DNA of 64,000 bases from Isoetes taiwanensis (lineage: Eukaryota; Streptophyta; Lycopodiopsida; Isoetales; Isoetaceae). The position numbers and the translations under genes are program-made. This document shows positions 34,383 to 47,000 of the stretch, in pieces. The notes below the pieces were generated by a model, which worked only from the letters and a program-made list of their open reading frames with translations, was not told the DNA's origin and ran no database searches. Numbering within the stretch: the first letter of the stretch is position 1; every line of letters starts with the position of its first letter. The stretch is taken from the NCBI GenBank assembly GCA_021234155.1, contig JAJEKV010000776.1:1-64000 (forward strand), given 5' to 3'.

Positions 34383-36312
34383 TTCCCCTTATCTTTTCCG
34401 TTTTCCTTTTTCATTTTGCCTTTGTCTACTTTTTTTTTTCCTATTTTCCCCTTGCGCCTTTTCCCTTTTTACATTTTTCAATTTACTTTTTTTCTTTTTC
34501 CATTATTCCATTTCCTCGTTTTCTCTTTTTTGTTTCTGCTTCCCCATTTTTCCGTTTCTATTTTTCCCTTCCCTTTTCTCCAATTTGTGGTTGCCCTTTT
34601 CCCTTTCCTTGTGCCCTTTCCCCCCTCTCGTTTTCCATTTCCCTCTTCCCCTTTTCCTCGTGCCCGTCTTTCTAAGTTTTTCTTTCTGCTTTCCCCTTTC
34701 CTTTCCCTTTTCCCTTTCCTTCTCCCCACCTTTTCTTTTTTCCCCTTTTTCCCTTCCCTTTTCCTCTTTTGCCCAGACCCTTGGTCTTCTTTTTTCTAGT
34801 GCCATTTTCCTTCCTTTTCCCCCCTCCTTTTTTCTTTTCCCTCTTTCCCTTTCCCTTTTTTCATGTCTATTTTTCCTTCGGTTTTTCCCTTTCCTCACCC
34901 TTTCCCTCTTCCCTTTTTTGCCATGTCCCTTTTCTCTTCTATTTTTTCTTGCTCTTTTTTTGCTCCTCTTTTCCCCTTTCTTCACCTTTTTCCTCCTTCC
35001 CTCCTTTTTCCTTTTTTTTCCTTCTCTTTTCTTTTTCTATTTTGCTCTTCCTTTTTATTCACCTCCCCTTTCTATTTTTCCATTTTACCTCCCGTTTTTT
35101 CCCTTTTGCCTTTTTCCATTTGCTTCCACTTTTTTTTCACGTTTGCCTTTTCCATTTTCAACCTCCTTGCTTTTCCCTTTTTCTATCCCTCCCTTTTCAC
35201 ATTCCCTTTTTCATTTTACCTTATTTTATTTTCCTTTTCTCCCATTCCATCCCCTTCGCTTCCCTTTCCCCCTTCCCCTTTACCAATGGCCTTTTTCCTT
35301 CCTTTTTCCTCCTCTCCCGACCCTTTCTCTATTCCGTTTTTTTTTTTTCGTGCCCTTTTTCTCTTCCATTTTTCTCTCTTTCCGCCTCATTTTTATTTTT
35401 TTTTCCCCTTTTTTTTTTTTCTCATGTCTTTTTTTTCCCTTCCTTTATTTCTCTTTCCCTTTTCTGATTGCCATTTATTCCTTCCCTTTTGCCCACCCTT
35501 TCCCTCTTCCCTTTTTCCACTTTTTAGTCTTTTTCTTTCCCTTTCCTCCCTCATTTGTTCTTTTCTTTTTCCCTTTCCCCTTTCTTCTCTCCTTTCTCTT
35601 CCCTTTTTCCGCTTCTCTCCTCTCTTTTTCTCTTTCCTTTTTTTTTTTTCGTGTCCTTTTTCCCTTCCTTTTTTCTCCTTTCCCCACCTTTTTTCTCTCC
35701 CCCTTTCCCACTGTCCCTTTTCGCTCCCTCCTTCCCTTTTTTCCTTTCCTTTTTCCTTTTCCGTTTCCCTTCCCTTCTCATCCCCTTTTTCCCTTCCCTT
35801 TTACTCCTGTCCTCACCCTTTCCCTCTTCTCCTTTTCATAGTGTCATTTTTTCCTTTATTTTTTCTCTTACTTTTCCTTTCTTTTTTTTTTTGTGCTATT
35901 TTCTATTTCCTTTTCCCTTTTATCAGGTGCCTTTTTGCCTTTCCTTTGCTTTTATCTCCTCCCTTTTCCTCCTTTCCCCACCTTTTACTCTTCCTTTCCC
36001 GGTGTTCCTTTTCACTCCCTCCTCCCCCCTTTTCCTTTCCCTTTCCCTTTTCTTTCCTTTTCCCTTTTCCTTTTCCCTTCCCTTTTCTCTACCCTTTTTC
36101 CTCATCCCTTTTCAACTTCCCTTTTGCTCCTATCCTCATCCTTTCCATCTTCTCCTTTTCATAGTGTCCTTTTTTTCTTTATTTTCCTTTCCCTTTTTCG
36201 TGCTCTTTTCGCTTTCCTTTTTTCCTTTCTTTCTTTCTTTCCCTTTTACCCGTGCCTTTTTGCCTTTCACTTTGCCATTTTCTCCTCCCTTTTCCTTTTC
36301 CCTTTCCTCTTC
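34383..36312 (-). repeat. Polypyrimidine (plus) / polypurine (minus) tract of M1
   Basis: About 1.9 kb of C/T on the plus strand. Frames of up to 513 and 433 codons run through it only because stops are rare in such text; their products are Phe/Ser/Pro/Leu strings. They are not genes. Confidence 0.92.
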
Positions 36313-36456
36313 AGACATTAAAGCATGGCCAATCATGGTGGAGGGAAGTCGTGCGATAAATCTCGACCTCCGAATGCAATCGGATGATTCCAACCATCCA
36401 AATTAGGGTTTCATTCATGGCATACTTACGCTATAACATCTTATATTATAAAAATA

Positions 36457-36484
36457 CTAGTAACGGTGCCCAGCGTTGCTGGGC
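36457..36484 (-). other. M2 3' terminal hairpin and CTAG
   Basis: Plus strand CTAGTAACGGT then GCCCAGC-GTT-GCTGGGC, a perfect 7-bp stem. Confidence 0.88.
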
Positions 36485-36666
36485 ATGATTTGGAACCTGC
36501 AACTATTGGGACGCCGAGGACATTGCATCGGAACAGGAGTTTTGCCTCTTGGTGGTATTGAGCATGGTGTTCAATTGTAATATTGTTTTGTAGTTGTGCT
36601 CATCATGTTATTTTGTTGTTGCAATTTAATCAAAGTCATCACGTTGTTAATTGTAGTAATCTTACC

Positions 36667-36735
36667 AAGTGCAAACACTCTTGCGCAGGAATTCTTAGGA
36701 AGTGCAAACACTCTTGCCTAGGAATTCATTGATGT
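36667..36735. repeat. Two-copy tandem repeat, period about 36
   Basis: AAGTGCAAACACTCTTGC followed by GCAGGAATTC or CTAGGAATTC, twice in a row, inside M2 near its 3' end. Confidence 0.85.
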
Positions 36736-38993
36736 AACGCCGACTACTATTTGTAACGAATAGTTTGTCTTTGCTTACTTATGAGCCAAAGCATGTTTTC
36801 TTGTTATGTTTTCTTGTTACTACCATGGGGTAACGAAGGCCTTAGTGGTTGTCTAGTCCATAAAAGCAACTCTTTTTAGCACACCATAATTAAACAAATA
36901 CTACTATCCTTGCCATTGCAACATTCCTTCCAGGGTTTGATGTGGGGTTGGATGTCGTTTTCTACATGTTTACAACAAAGACAGAGAAATTTTTCACCAT
37001 TCTCCTCAATTATCTTCTCCATTTTGGTTTAGGCGACATTTAAACAATAAGATTTGAAAATGTTAAAACAATATGATTTCGGTCGATAACATTGATATCA
37101 AAACATATTGGAAATTGCATATGTATTAAGCAAAAGGCAAAAGATAATTGGAATTAGAACCACTTACAAAAGCAGGGATGTAAGATATTTTTACGTGCAT
37201 TTTTGCATGGCATTCATGATATAAATGCTAAGTACAATCTGATCATATGTTACACGAAGAATAGACTTCCCCATAGCAATCACATCTCCGATCACAACCA
37301 TACCAATTAAAGTTGCGGTGAGAAAGGGAGTAACATCAATGAAAGATATTGTTGTCAAGCTTGTCGACATAATCTTTGAGTCCCACATCCCCATTAGATA
37401 CATTATCTTTGCGCATAGCTTGATAGTTGAGCACCAGCAATGCATGCGGTGAGGATAAATAACAATGAATGATGAATACCCATAAGCCTTACAATAAAAA
37501 AGCCCGGGTATGGTAGAGGCATGTCACAGTACCTTTGTATAATTAAAACAAAATCGGCGAAAAGCTGCACATGGATAGCATAATACCACCAAGATAGGGA
37601 GCATAAAATCCTTGCTTACCACGATGCACATTAGATGCTAGCTTTGGAGATTTTCTTACATTGCCATACCCCATCTTTGCATTGCCATAGCGGATCTTCC
37701 AAGCCCAAAGCGGGGAATAATCACGGAAAATACATGGAATGTTTGCATTCATGGAAGCCGATCCATTCTTGGAACCTCCACGCCATCTTTGAGGCCCGAT
37801 CTTTGCGCAAGCCCAATCTCTGTCTAAACCGAGTCTACTCGACAATCCGCCAATGTGGCAAAGCCTGTGCATCTGGCAGCTCAAGAGGGCGACCATAGCC
37901 GGAAAAATTCCTCAATACAAAACAAAAGCCATAGCTCCTCGGCGGTAATTTAGTTCCTCGTAATTCGTCCTATCAATTGTCATAGTATGTTTTCCGGTTC
38001 CGTGAACTTTGTATTTACGGCGGTCATTCTACTACAATTTGTAACAAATAGAGCACATTTTGCGTGATGTGCAATTGGTCCATAGTGCGGCGGATTACAC
38101 ATAGTATACCAATTTGCTCCTGCAACTATTTAAAGCGGAAGAATAATGGCTGTCTAATTATGGTGTAAAGACACGAAAAGAAACTAACGGTACTACAGAG
38201 GATGTCCACCTTGCCCAAACATCCGAGGTCGGCCACCGAGGTCAACACAGATTATTAACAAAGGAAAGGATGAGCTTGAGGCCATATTTGGAAGCTTGAA
38301 ATAACGAAATCCAAGCCACCCGCACCAAATTCATGTTAGCATTAGGAAAATGGAAAACCAAACTACATGAAGTAAGTAAGTAAATTTTCTATTAAAGGAA
38401 ACAAACTGCGGGGCATGTTGATCGTAGACTCCCAAGGACTACGCATAGCATTGTATCCTCTCGATCTTTAAAAGCTTCGGCCTAGATAGATCAAAAGATC
38501 GATCACTGCGAAAGTTCTTTGAAGCGGGCTGCCGATTTCAGCCGGGAGAGCCAGCATAAATTTGGTTCCCTTGAGAATCCCATGTAACGGGATGAAGCCC
38601 GTCTATGTATATTTTGCTTTGAGATGTGGAAAACTTCAGACCCATTGAAGCTGCAGAATCCTCGGTGTAATTTAGTTCCTTGCCATGGTGGATGCCATAG
38701 TTTGTCGCTCAAACTCACAGCCTTCTTAGGGTAACAGATTTGGTCGCCTTTTTTGTGTTGAATCCCCATCCTTCACCATGCATGCGCATCGCCTGGAGGA
38801 TTTGCAGCTGGCGGCTTCTTTCTGTTCAACAACAGTGATTAGGGTTGGATAGAAGCTGCTGCCGTGAAGGAGAAACCCTAAAGAAAGGTAAAAGCTGAAA
38901 GAAAAGGTGGAGATGATGCCACGTGTCTAAAAAATCCAAACCGTCCAATTCAAAGTGTAATGGATTTCAAGGCGGATATACATTAAAATTTTA

Positions 38994-41900
38994 TCTTATC
39001 CTCCTATATTATAAAATTATTGTGTAAGTCTGTCTTCAATCTCGCCCTAATTTGGGCGGCTGAGATTGTCCTACCTTTAGATCGGACGGTGTGGACCCAA
39101 AAAGACAAAAACGGCACACCCTTTTTTTTTTGTCCATTCTCTTCGGGGATGGCATGGCCTGGGAGCTGTAGAAGCTTTGCCCTGCCAGAATAGCAAGCGC
39201 AGCAATATCTTCTGCAACTCTGCCCGGTTCGACCTCTGCGGCCGTCCAGATTGCTGCAAAACAGATTCCTGGATCAACTTCCGTCAACGATCCTGCTCCT
39301 TGCAGAATTTTGGAGCCCCGAATCCAACATCTTGAATACCATCTGCTACTGCCAGGTTCGAGCCGCTGACAAAAACTTGCCCTAACATAGATGAAGCAGT
39401 GTAAAAAAAGAGAGGTCCATCTTGCATTTGCGGGATGTATTGTGCTATAATAGAGCAAGAAGACGGTGTTTTTGCAATAGATAAGCTGGGACATGTATGA
39501 GCACCATATGGCTAAGATATAAGGTGAGTCCAGAATCATTTTTACAAAAGTAGAGGATCTTCTGCAATGAAATTGAGCAGAACAAGGCTGAACTTGGTGA
39601 TTTTAGAGCTTTCTTTTAGCACAAAAAATCAAATTTAGGGTCATTTTTGCATAAAGATCAAGATTGTAGGACTGATTTTTGCAAAGAGGCAACATTTTAG
39701 AGCTCAAATTTGGGTTATTTCAGCTATGCAGGGTCGTTTTTGCATATGGAAGCTTGGTTCGTTGTTCTGTTCGTATTATGCAATCCTGTAACTGTGTCAA
39801 GCATTCAGCTATGACTGGAAATCCGAGGAGCTAATGAAACATTCCTGCTACTTAAATCTTGACGAAAGCTCTGTAGATCATTCTGGTGAATACAAAGCAA
39901 AGATGATAGCCGTAGAACTTTGAAAGCATTTGACTGCATATCTCAGTTAACATACTCATTTCCAGGTTCTTTTTCCATCACGATTTGTTGCACCTTTATG
40001 AGCCGGAGAAAATGCTTCTGAGCTATGGAGAAGTGCCATCTGATGTACAAATTGCAGAAATGTTATGAGGTAATAATCATTTATGTCTGTATTCTGCTTT
40101 GGAATGACATTTTCAAAACTTCCAGGATCTAGCAAAGATACCATATTTTCTATCCCAACTATGGCCTAAAAACTTTGACAATCATATGTTAAGGATGTCA
40201 GGGTGTAAACCGAAATATAAGAAGACCAAGAGTATTCTCAAACACTGATCTCTGAATTTATTTGTGTTTGCATGGCTTTTAACACTATATCTCTTGCCTT
40301 GCTTCTGCGTGGCTTTGGTATTTGATGATGCCGCAGTCATTTATGTGCAGGTAAAAAAAATTCCTTTTATTAAATTATATTTACTGAAGCATATAAGATC
40401 GATTTGGTAAAGCTACATATGAGCTGAAATAACAAACATGCAGAATTATGTATGTTTTACATGGAACAGTCTTGCTCTGGTGGATAAATGATGCAGCTCA
40501 GAGAAGCAAAGAAATTGCAATTAGTAAGTAATTTACCCATTGTTTTTGAAAGAGAGGTGGGAGCACTCATATTGCAATTAAGGTTAATGCCTTATTTTTC
40601 ATATCAGACATGGCTCAACTTCTTTGGCTGCGAACATGATACTTCACTTATTCAAGGCACCGTCATAAGGCCTCTGCATTATGCCCAATTTGCCCTCTAA
40701 AAGATTGACATATAGAAATGTATGAGCAGTTGGCAGCTCTGCAAGCAAATCATTTCTCCTTAAAGTAGCATGGGGGCCTGTTTTATATCTATTCTAGAAA
40801 ATACCTTCACCATTAAAACTAACTGCATGTCTAAAATGTGTAAATCCTTTGTATGATTTTCATTTGAGTTCATTCATTGTTGGCTCAAACATGGTTACCA
40901 AATTATTTTGAGCCTTGAAAATGTTTACGAAGTTCCTGGACTATTTCAAAAGTTCTTATAGATGGATTTGTTGGTGAGTGTTGGTAAATCTCTTGAACTT
41001 TCAAGGAGTTTAGGTAAATCTGCTGAATGTTTGCCCACATGTTTTCTTCATGTATAAACTTCATGGAAATGATAATGGAGGAAAATTTATATTGGTTTTG
41101 CCTCTCTAATTGATGTCAACAATGATTCCTTAAAACATCAGCTGAGCAGAGTTCGTTTTGTATAGTTAATCGTCTAAGTAATGATAAGGCATTAATTTGT
41201 TATACATGCTGCGAAGGGGCTTGCTGTGCAGTTGACTGTTTGTGCATATAACAAAATTGATGATGACATTTACTGAGATATATTGACGTCTGACGACCAA
41301 TGGATCAACCATGGCTGTTTAGGTGTTTATAGCAGAGCTCTTTTTGTGATGGCATTCAAAGCATAAGGACTTGAGTTATCTTCAAGCCTAATGTTATAAA
41401 CAACATGCTGGAATTCAATCAACTTGAGTCTGTTACTTCATAGGAATTGGGGAAGTTATAGAAGCCTATTTTAGACAAATCATAAACGTCATACCCCATA
41501 ATCATACCCCATAGACATACCCAAAGTTTGTCTTTAATTTTTAGCCAATGCAATGTCTACACTTAGTGATCCAAACGGAGTGCCCAACTTTGTCATAGAC
41601 GTCAGTAACTTTTTTATGAATATGTTACAAAATATCCAAAGTTCACTATTAGTTTCTAGCTAATGCAATGTCGTGCACACCAACTCTTAGCCAATGCAAT
41701 GGAGTACCCACAAAAGGTGGGCAATCTCTTATAATTTAAGAAAATCTAAAAATCAACTTGAAATATAAATAGACGTCCTTAGTCCTTGATACATGTAATG
41801 ATTTCCTTTGTATTGAGCCTAGAATGCCCTACATTAAGGCAAAGGCATTGACATCTTTATTCAAAGAAATGTTCGATAATGCATGTCTTTACGAAAGTGA

Positions 41901-42143
41901 TCCAATGGTCGAAATTTGATGCCGTAAGATGGCCAAGATTCTATGTTAGGCTTAAGGTTTAGGTTCATTGCAGTTTTACGTGTGTGCAATGTAGACTATA
42001 AGTGCATGCATGCGTATCATCTACATGTTCCAAGTAAAGCCCAAGAACGCGAAGCATCATTATCACTACACGCTTTTCACATTGCAGTCGAAAAATTTGC
42101 AGGCTTCCAACATATGCCCAGCAACGCTGGGCATCGTTACTAG
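38994..42143 (+). mobile_element. Helitron P1, non-autonomous, no purine tract
   Basis: The 5' end is near 38,994-39,002 (TCCTATATTATAAAATTATT), homologous to the start of Helitron H including ATCGGACGGTGTGG (39,081). The 3' end is a 9-bp hairpin ATGCCCAGC-AAC-GCTGGGCAT (42,114-42,134), five bases, then CTAG (42,140-42,143) and T. The interior is AT-rich with no long frame and no RepHel. GT...AG-like punctuated stretches could be captured intronic pieces but are not identified. A phrase TAGCCAATGCAATG occurs three times near 41,540-41,700. Confidence 0.78.
42114..42143 (+). other. P1 3' terminal hairpin and CTAG
   Basis: The best-formed Helitron end in the window: 9-bp stem, 3-base loop, CGTTA spacer, CTAG. 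Confidence 0.92.
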
Positions 42144-44020
42144 TTTATAAAATAAAATTATAGCGTGTGTCTTCAATGGAGCCTTAAATCGGACGGTCGA
42201 GGATTTGATTGACCAATGGTGGAGATGATGTGTGCGTGTCTTCAACTAAAATTTCATCTCGACTATGGCTTCAATATGAAAGGGAAAAGGAAAAAGGAAA
42301 AAGGAAAAGGAAAAGGAAAAAAGCGATGAAAGGGAAAAGGAAAAGGGAAAAGGGAAAAAGGGGAAAGGAAAGGGGAAGGAAAAGGAATGAAAGGGAAAGG
42401 AAAAAGGGAAAAGGGAAAGAGAAAAGGGGAAAAGGAAAAGGGGGGGAAAAGGAAAAACGATGAAAGGGAAAAGGAAAAGGAAAAAGGGAAGGAAAAGGAA
42501 AAGCGATGAAAAGGGGAAAAGGGAAAAGGAAAAGGGAAAAGGGAAAGGGGAAAGGGAAAAAGGGGGAAAGGAAAAGGAAAAGCGATGAAGAAGGGGAAAA
42601 GGGGAGGAAAAGGGGAAGGGAAAAGGAAAAACGATGAAAGGAAAAGGGAAAAGGAAAAAGAGAAAAAGGAAAAGGAAGGGAAAAGGAAAAACGATGAAAA
42701 GGGAAAGGGGGAAAAGGGGAAGGGAAAAGGAAAAAAAAAATGAAAGGAAAAAGGAAAAGGGAAAAGGGAAAAGGGAAGGAAAAAGGAAAAAAGCGATGAA
42801 AGGGAAAAGGAAAAGGAATAAAAAAAGGCAAGAGGAAAAAGGAAAGAGAAGGAGAAAAGGAAAAAAGGGAAAGATAAAAGGAAATAGAAAAAGGAATAGA
42901 ATAGGCGAGGGGAAAGGGAAAGGAAAAAAGGGCACCTGCGAGAAGGTAAGTAAGTAAGGGTGAGAAAAGGAGAAAAAGGTAAAGGAAAATAAGAAAAAGG
43001 TTGCAAAAGTCCATGGAAAAAAAAGAAAAGGTGTGAAAAGAGAGGGGGAAAAGGCAAAAAGAGAACTTGGGGAAAAGCGGAAAAAAAAAGAAAAAAAAGG
43101 AAAGGGCGTAAAAAAAAGAGAAGAGAGAAAGGGTGAAGAAAGAGAAAAAGGGAAGCAAAAAGAGCATCGAGATAAAGAAAGAGGGAAATGATGGAAAAAG
43201 GAGGAAAAGGGGTGGGGGGAAAGTAGAATAGACAAAGGGTAGGGAGCAAGGAATAGGAAAAGGAAGGAGAAAAGGGGAAAAAAAAAGGGAAGAGGGAAAG
43301 GGTGAGGAAAGAGAAAAGAAAGGGAAAAAAAAAGAGCATGGAAAAGGGAAAAAAAAAAAGAAAAAAAGAAAGGGAGAAAGTGGAAATGGGAAAAGGGGGA
43401 AGAGGATGGGAAAAAGAAGAAAAAAGGTACATAAAAAAGGTTGAGAAAAGGGAATGGAAAGAGGCATATATGAAAAGGGAAAGGGAGGAGGGAAAGGGAA
43501 AATGTAAAGAAAGGGGAAAGAGAAAGGAAAGGGAAAAAAGGGAACAAAAAGCAAAAGGGTGGGGAAAGTATGAAAAGGGAATGGAAAGTTGAAAGGAAAA
43601 GGGAAGAAAAAAGGAGAAGGGAAAGCAAAAAGAGCATGAGGAAAAGGGGGAGAGAAATGGGAAAAGAGATGGGAAAAAGGACCACGTGATCAAGAGGAAG
43701 AGGGTGGGGAAAGGAAGAAAAGGGCACATGAAAAGGTAAAAAAAAAGAGAACGAAAAAAATGCATGAGAAAGCGGGAAAGAGAAAGGGAAAAGGAAAAGG
43801 AAAGGAAGGGAAAACGAAATGGAAAAAGTAGTAGAAAAATGGGAAGAGTGGGGAAAGATAAAAGGAAGGGAAAAACCCGATAAGAAAAAAAGGAGAAAAA
43901 ATTGTTAAAGGGGAAAGGAAGGCAAAGGGAGGGAGGAAAGGGGTTAGGAAAAAAAAAAGGAGAAAAAAAAAGAAATTAAAGGTTTCTAATTTATGCCCAT
44001 AAGAAGATTACCATTTTTAG
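42144..44020 (+). mobile_element. Helitron P2a, purine-tract type
   Basis: Starts directly after the CTAG of P1 with TTTATAAAATAAAATTATAG and the subterminal AAATCGGACGGTCGAGG (42,187) plus GATTTGATTGACC, and is then a purine tract. The likely 3' end is a decayed ATGCCC...TTTTTAG at 43,993-44,020. It has the size and build of M1 in opposite orientation. Confidence 0.55.
42278..43975 (+). repeat. Polypurine tract of P2a
   Basis: About 1.7 kb of A/G with GGAAAAGGGAAAAGG-like words and a recurring GCGATGAAAGG/ACGATGAAAGG phrase at intervals of 40-130 bp (42,320-42,800), suggesting an internal minisatellite. The 493-, 500- and 427-codon minus-strand frames are low-complexity Phe/Ser/Pro/Leu strings, not genes. 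Confidence 0.92.
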
Positions 44021-47000
44021 TAATAAAGGATAGGGATGTGTGTCTTCCATGGAGACCTAGATCGAATGGTTGAGGATTTGATCGACCCGGCAAGGGGGTG
44101 AAGATGACATGTCGTGACTTCAACCAAAATTTTATCGGATCTATATATTGCTTCAATAAGATTCACTCAATCCGCCATCTTTGAAGGGGTAAAAGGGGAA
44201 AGGAAAAAGGAAAAAGGGAAAAGAGAGGAAAAATGAAGGAAAAAGGAAAAAGGGAGGAAAAGGACAAAAGGAAAGTGAAAAAGGAAAAGGAAGGGAAAGG
44301 AGAAAAAAAGGGAAGGCAAAATGGCCGAAGGAAAAGGGAGAAAGTGAAGCAAAAGGGGCCGGAGGAAAAGGGAAGGGAAGGAAAAAATGGAGAAAAAGGG
44401 AAGGGAAAAGGGAAAGGGGAAAGGGAAAAGGTTTGAGCGGAGGGAAAATGGAAGGAAAAAGGGGAAGAGAAAGTGTTGGGAGAGGAGGAAAATGGAATAG
44501 AAAAAGGGGCCAAGGGGAAAAGGGAAAAGGAAAGGAAAGGGAAAGGGAAAGGGAAGGGAAAAGGAAAAACTACGCTTTGAAAGGCAGGGGAAAAAAAGGG
44601 GAAGAGGGTGAATAAAAGGGAAAAGGGTATGAAAAATTGAAGGGAAAAGGAGAAAAAGATGAAGGATGAGGAAAGAAGATTTGGAAGAAAGAAAATGACA
44701 TGGGATAAGGGCAGGAAAAAAAAAAGGGGAAGAGTGAAAGGTTGGGAAAATGAGGAAAATGGAAGAAAAAAGGGGAACAAAAAAAAAAAAAAAAAAAAAA
44801 AAAGATGGGGAGAAAGGAAGGCAAATCATCTTTGGAAACTGGAAACTTTGAAAAGTTTGTCTTAAAGAAAAGAAAGGGAAAAGAAGCTAAAAAAAGGGAT
44901 TGAAGGACAATCAAATTTTACGAGATAAAGGGGAAGAGGATAAGGAAAGGCAAAAAGACTTAAAAAAAGCGAAAAGAAAAAAAAAAAGAAAAAGGGAAAG
45001 GAAATTCTTTGAAAAAAAAATGCACAAAGCAAAAATGGAATGGGGAAGGGCATGGGAAAAAGGAGAAGAGGGATCCAAGGATGAAGAAACTTGAGAAATG
45101 TTTTTGCAAAAAAAAGAGCATCCCGAAAATAGGGCCCATGGGAAAGGAAAAGAGAAGGGGAAAAAAGAGGGAAAAGAAAAAGGAAAATTGAATGTGGGCA
45201 TTAAATTAGAAAGGAAAGAAAAAATAGAAAAGAAAGGGGAAAAGGGAATCTATTTGGAATGCAAGGGGAGGGAAGGGAAAAGTCATGGATAAAGGAAAGA
45301 TAAAATTTTGAAGAATCAATGGAAATTACTTTTGAAAAAAATGCTAAAAGGAAAAGGAAAAGAAAAGGGGATCATGGAAAAGGTGGGGAAAATGAGGAAA
45401 AATGGGCAATAGCATTTCAAAATGGTTTAGCAGAAAAAATCTTTGTGAAATAGCATTCCAAAATGGTCTTGGCAATATGTTTTCCTCAGCAAAATACTAA
45501 AAAAGGCTTATTGGCTAAGGGCCTTAATAAAGCTTTGTGTATCAAAAAATGGCAAAGAAAAAAAGCAACCATTTGGAAATGCAAGCATTCATTGGAAGGA
45601 AGTGTTTTCTCATGTTGGAGAAAAAGGCGAGATTCTCACCAAAGCAAGGATTTAGAGGAAAAGCATGCTTAAAAGGTAAAAAATTAAGGAAGGTAGAGGG
45701 AATAAGGAAAAGGCTAAAAGGTTGATAGAGCATTGTCATAATTTTGTGAAAGCGAATGCTTTAGATGCACAATGGTATTGTGCACTCATTATACTCATTA
45801 TTTGTTCATGATTGCTTTGGGACCAACTTGCCAATAATTTTTCTTCGAGTACTAAATGCTTGGTGGTTGCTTTGCCAATATTGATTTTGGCATATTTGAT
45901 GTCTTTGTGCGCAGTTAGTCCACCGATCGGACATCACTATCATTTGGGTTAGTTTGGTGAGGCACTAAGTTAATGGCTTTGTGCTTTAGCGATGTGACAA
46001 TCCTTTACAAGGTCATATTATAATGTTGTGTAATGGAGTGCGGTCAATCTTTGATCATTCTGCGTCATATTGGCCATCTCACGGTTGAAAAAAAAAACAA
46101 TAGGGTTGAAAAAGTTTTGGAAAAAGATGGAGCTTTTATTTTATTACATGTCGGACTTGATGGGAGTTCAATTGGTTTTTAATATGGAAGAGAGTATGCA
46201 AGACTCCATAGTGTTTTAAACCCAGTTCTATGTATAGCAATAATTTTTGAAATATTGGGCATCGAAAGCATATGAAGTCACAAATGCAAAGTTGCTTTTG
46301 CATCATGATTTGCTCATTAATGGTACATGCATTATAGTTTAATTTATAATGAGAATATGAGGGACTAAACTTTCCCAAGTTAGTGGTGCAAAATTTATGC
46401 TTTTGTTGCATTGGCATAGGAAACACTTCCAAAATAATTTCCACATGGTTCAAAATATGGTAAATTGTACAAAACTTCTCCGTAAACAAATGAACAAGTA
46501 TTTATGTGCATGTCATTGGTCAAGTACATTTTGTTCCTCTGGCGTAACCCATTTATTTTAGCTTATGCTTTGATTGCCAAAGGCGTTATGAATATTTAAA
46601 TCAAGCATTTAAAGGGTGGAAGATCAAATATTCTTCATTTGGCAAAAGGCACTAATTCAATCAAAGATAATATCATAAGCGTATTTGGGACAAAAATGCA
46701 GCAAGAGTTTGTTTGGATCCCCCGGTAAGTTTTTATTGTCCATGGGATTTTTGGGAAGAACAAAGGCTTTGTTCTAAAGAAAAGAACAAGCGACAATTTT
46801 GAGTCCATCAAGGGATAGGCAATATTTCTACATAAATGGGCGTCTTTGTGGATATGCATTATTACAAAATTGTTAAATGAGTCTTTTACAAATCATTTAT
46901 TTTCACTTGGTATCCAATGGCAATTTTAAAATACCCATAATCATTCTTGATAAGAGGAAAGTTTTTGTACATGAAGAGAACAATCAAATGATTTTTGTCT

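Larger units (their letters stand above)
34259..36456 (-). mobile_element. Helitron M1, non-autonomous, with long purine tract
   Basis: The minus-strand 3' end is the hairpin (34,270-34,286, stem GCCAGC/GCTGGGC-like with one mismatch) and CTAG (34,259-34,262), abutting the 5' T of M0. The 5' end is at 36,456 (minus strand TATTTTTATAATATAAGATG). The 5' subterminal region (36,315-36,440) aligns with that of M0 (34,116-34,240), including a shared TTTATCGCACGACTT. The interior is almost entirely the tract; no RepHel. Confidence 0.75.
36457..38993 (-). mobile_element. Helitron M2, non-autonomous, no purine tract
   Basis: The minus-strand 3' end is the perfect 7-bp hairpin GCCCAGC-AAC-GCTGGGC (36,468-36,484) with CTAG at 36,457-36,460, abutting M1. 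The 5' end lies near 38,993, where it meets the 5' end of P1 in opposite orientation; the shared subterminal GGACGGTTTGG (minus strand, near 38,940) and a GGCATCATCTCCACC phrase support this. The interior has no RepHel. Minus-strand frames at 37,191-37,445 and 37,543-37,896 have no recognised domain. The exact 5' base is uncertain by about 10 bp. Confidence 0.65.

Noticed and set aside
34300-36406. Very long open frames (513, 433 and 283 codons) on the plus strand
   Set aside because: They lie in a C/T-only tract where stop codons cannot easily arise; products are Phe/Ser/Pro/Leu strings and overlap in all three frames.
36457-38993. RepHel or RPA gene inside Helitron M2
   Set aside because: The minus-strand frame at 37,191-37,445 has only a vague OB-fold-like feel; no helicase or HUH motifs were found in any Helitron of the window.
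42246-44829. Minus-strand frames of 493, 500, 427, 205 and 220 codons
   Set aside because: Same reason: complement of purine tracts, low-complexity products, several overlapping frames.
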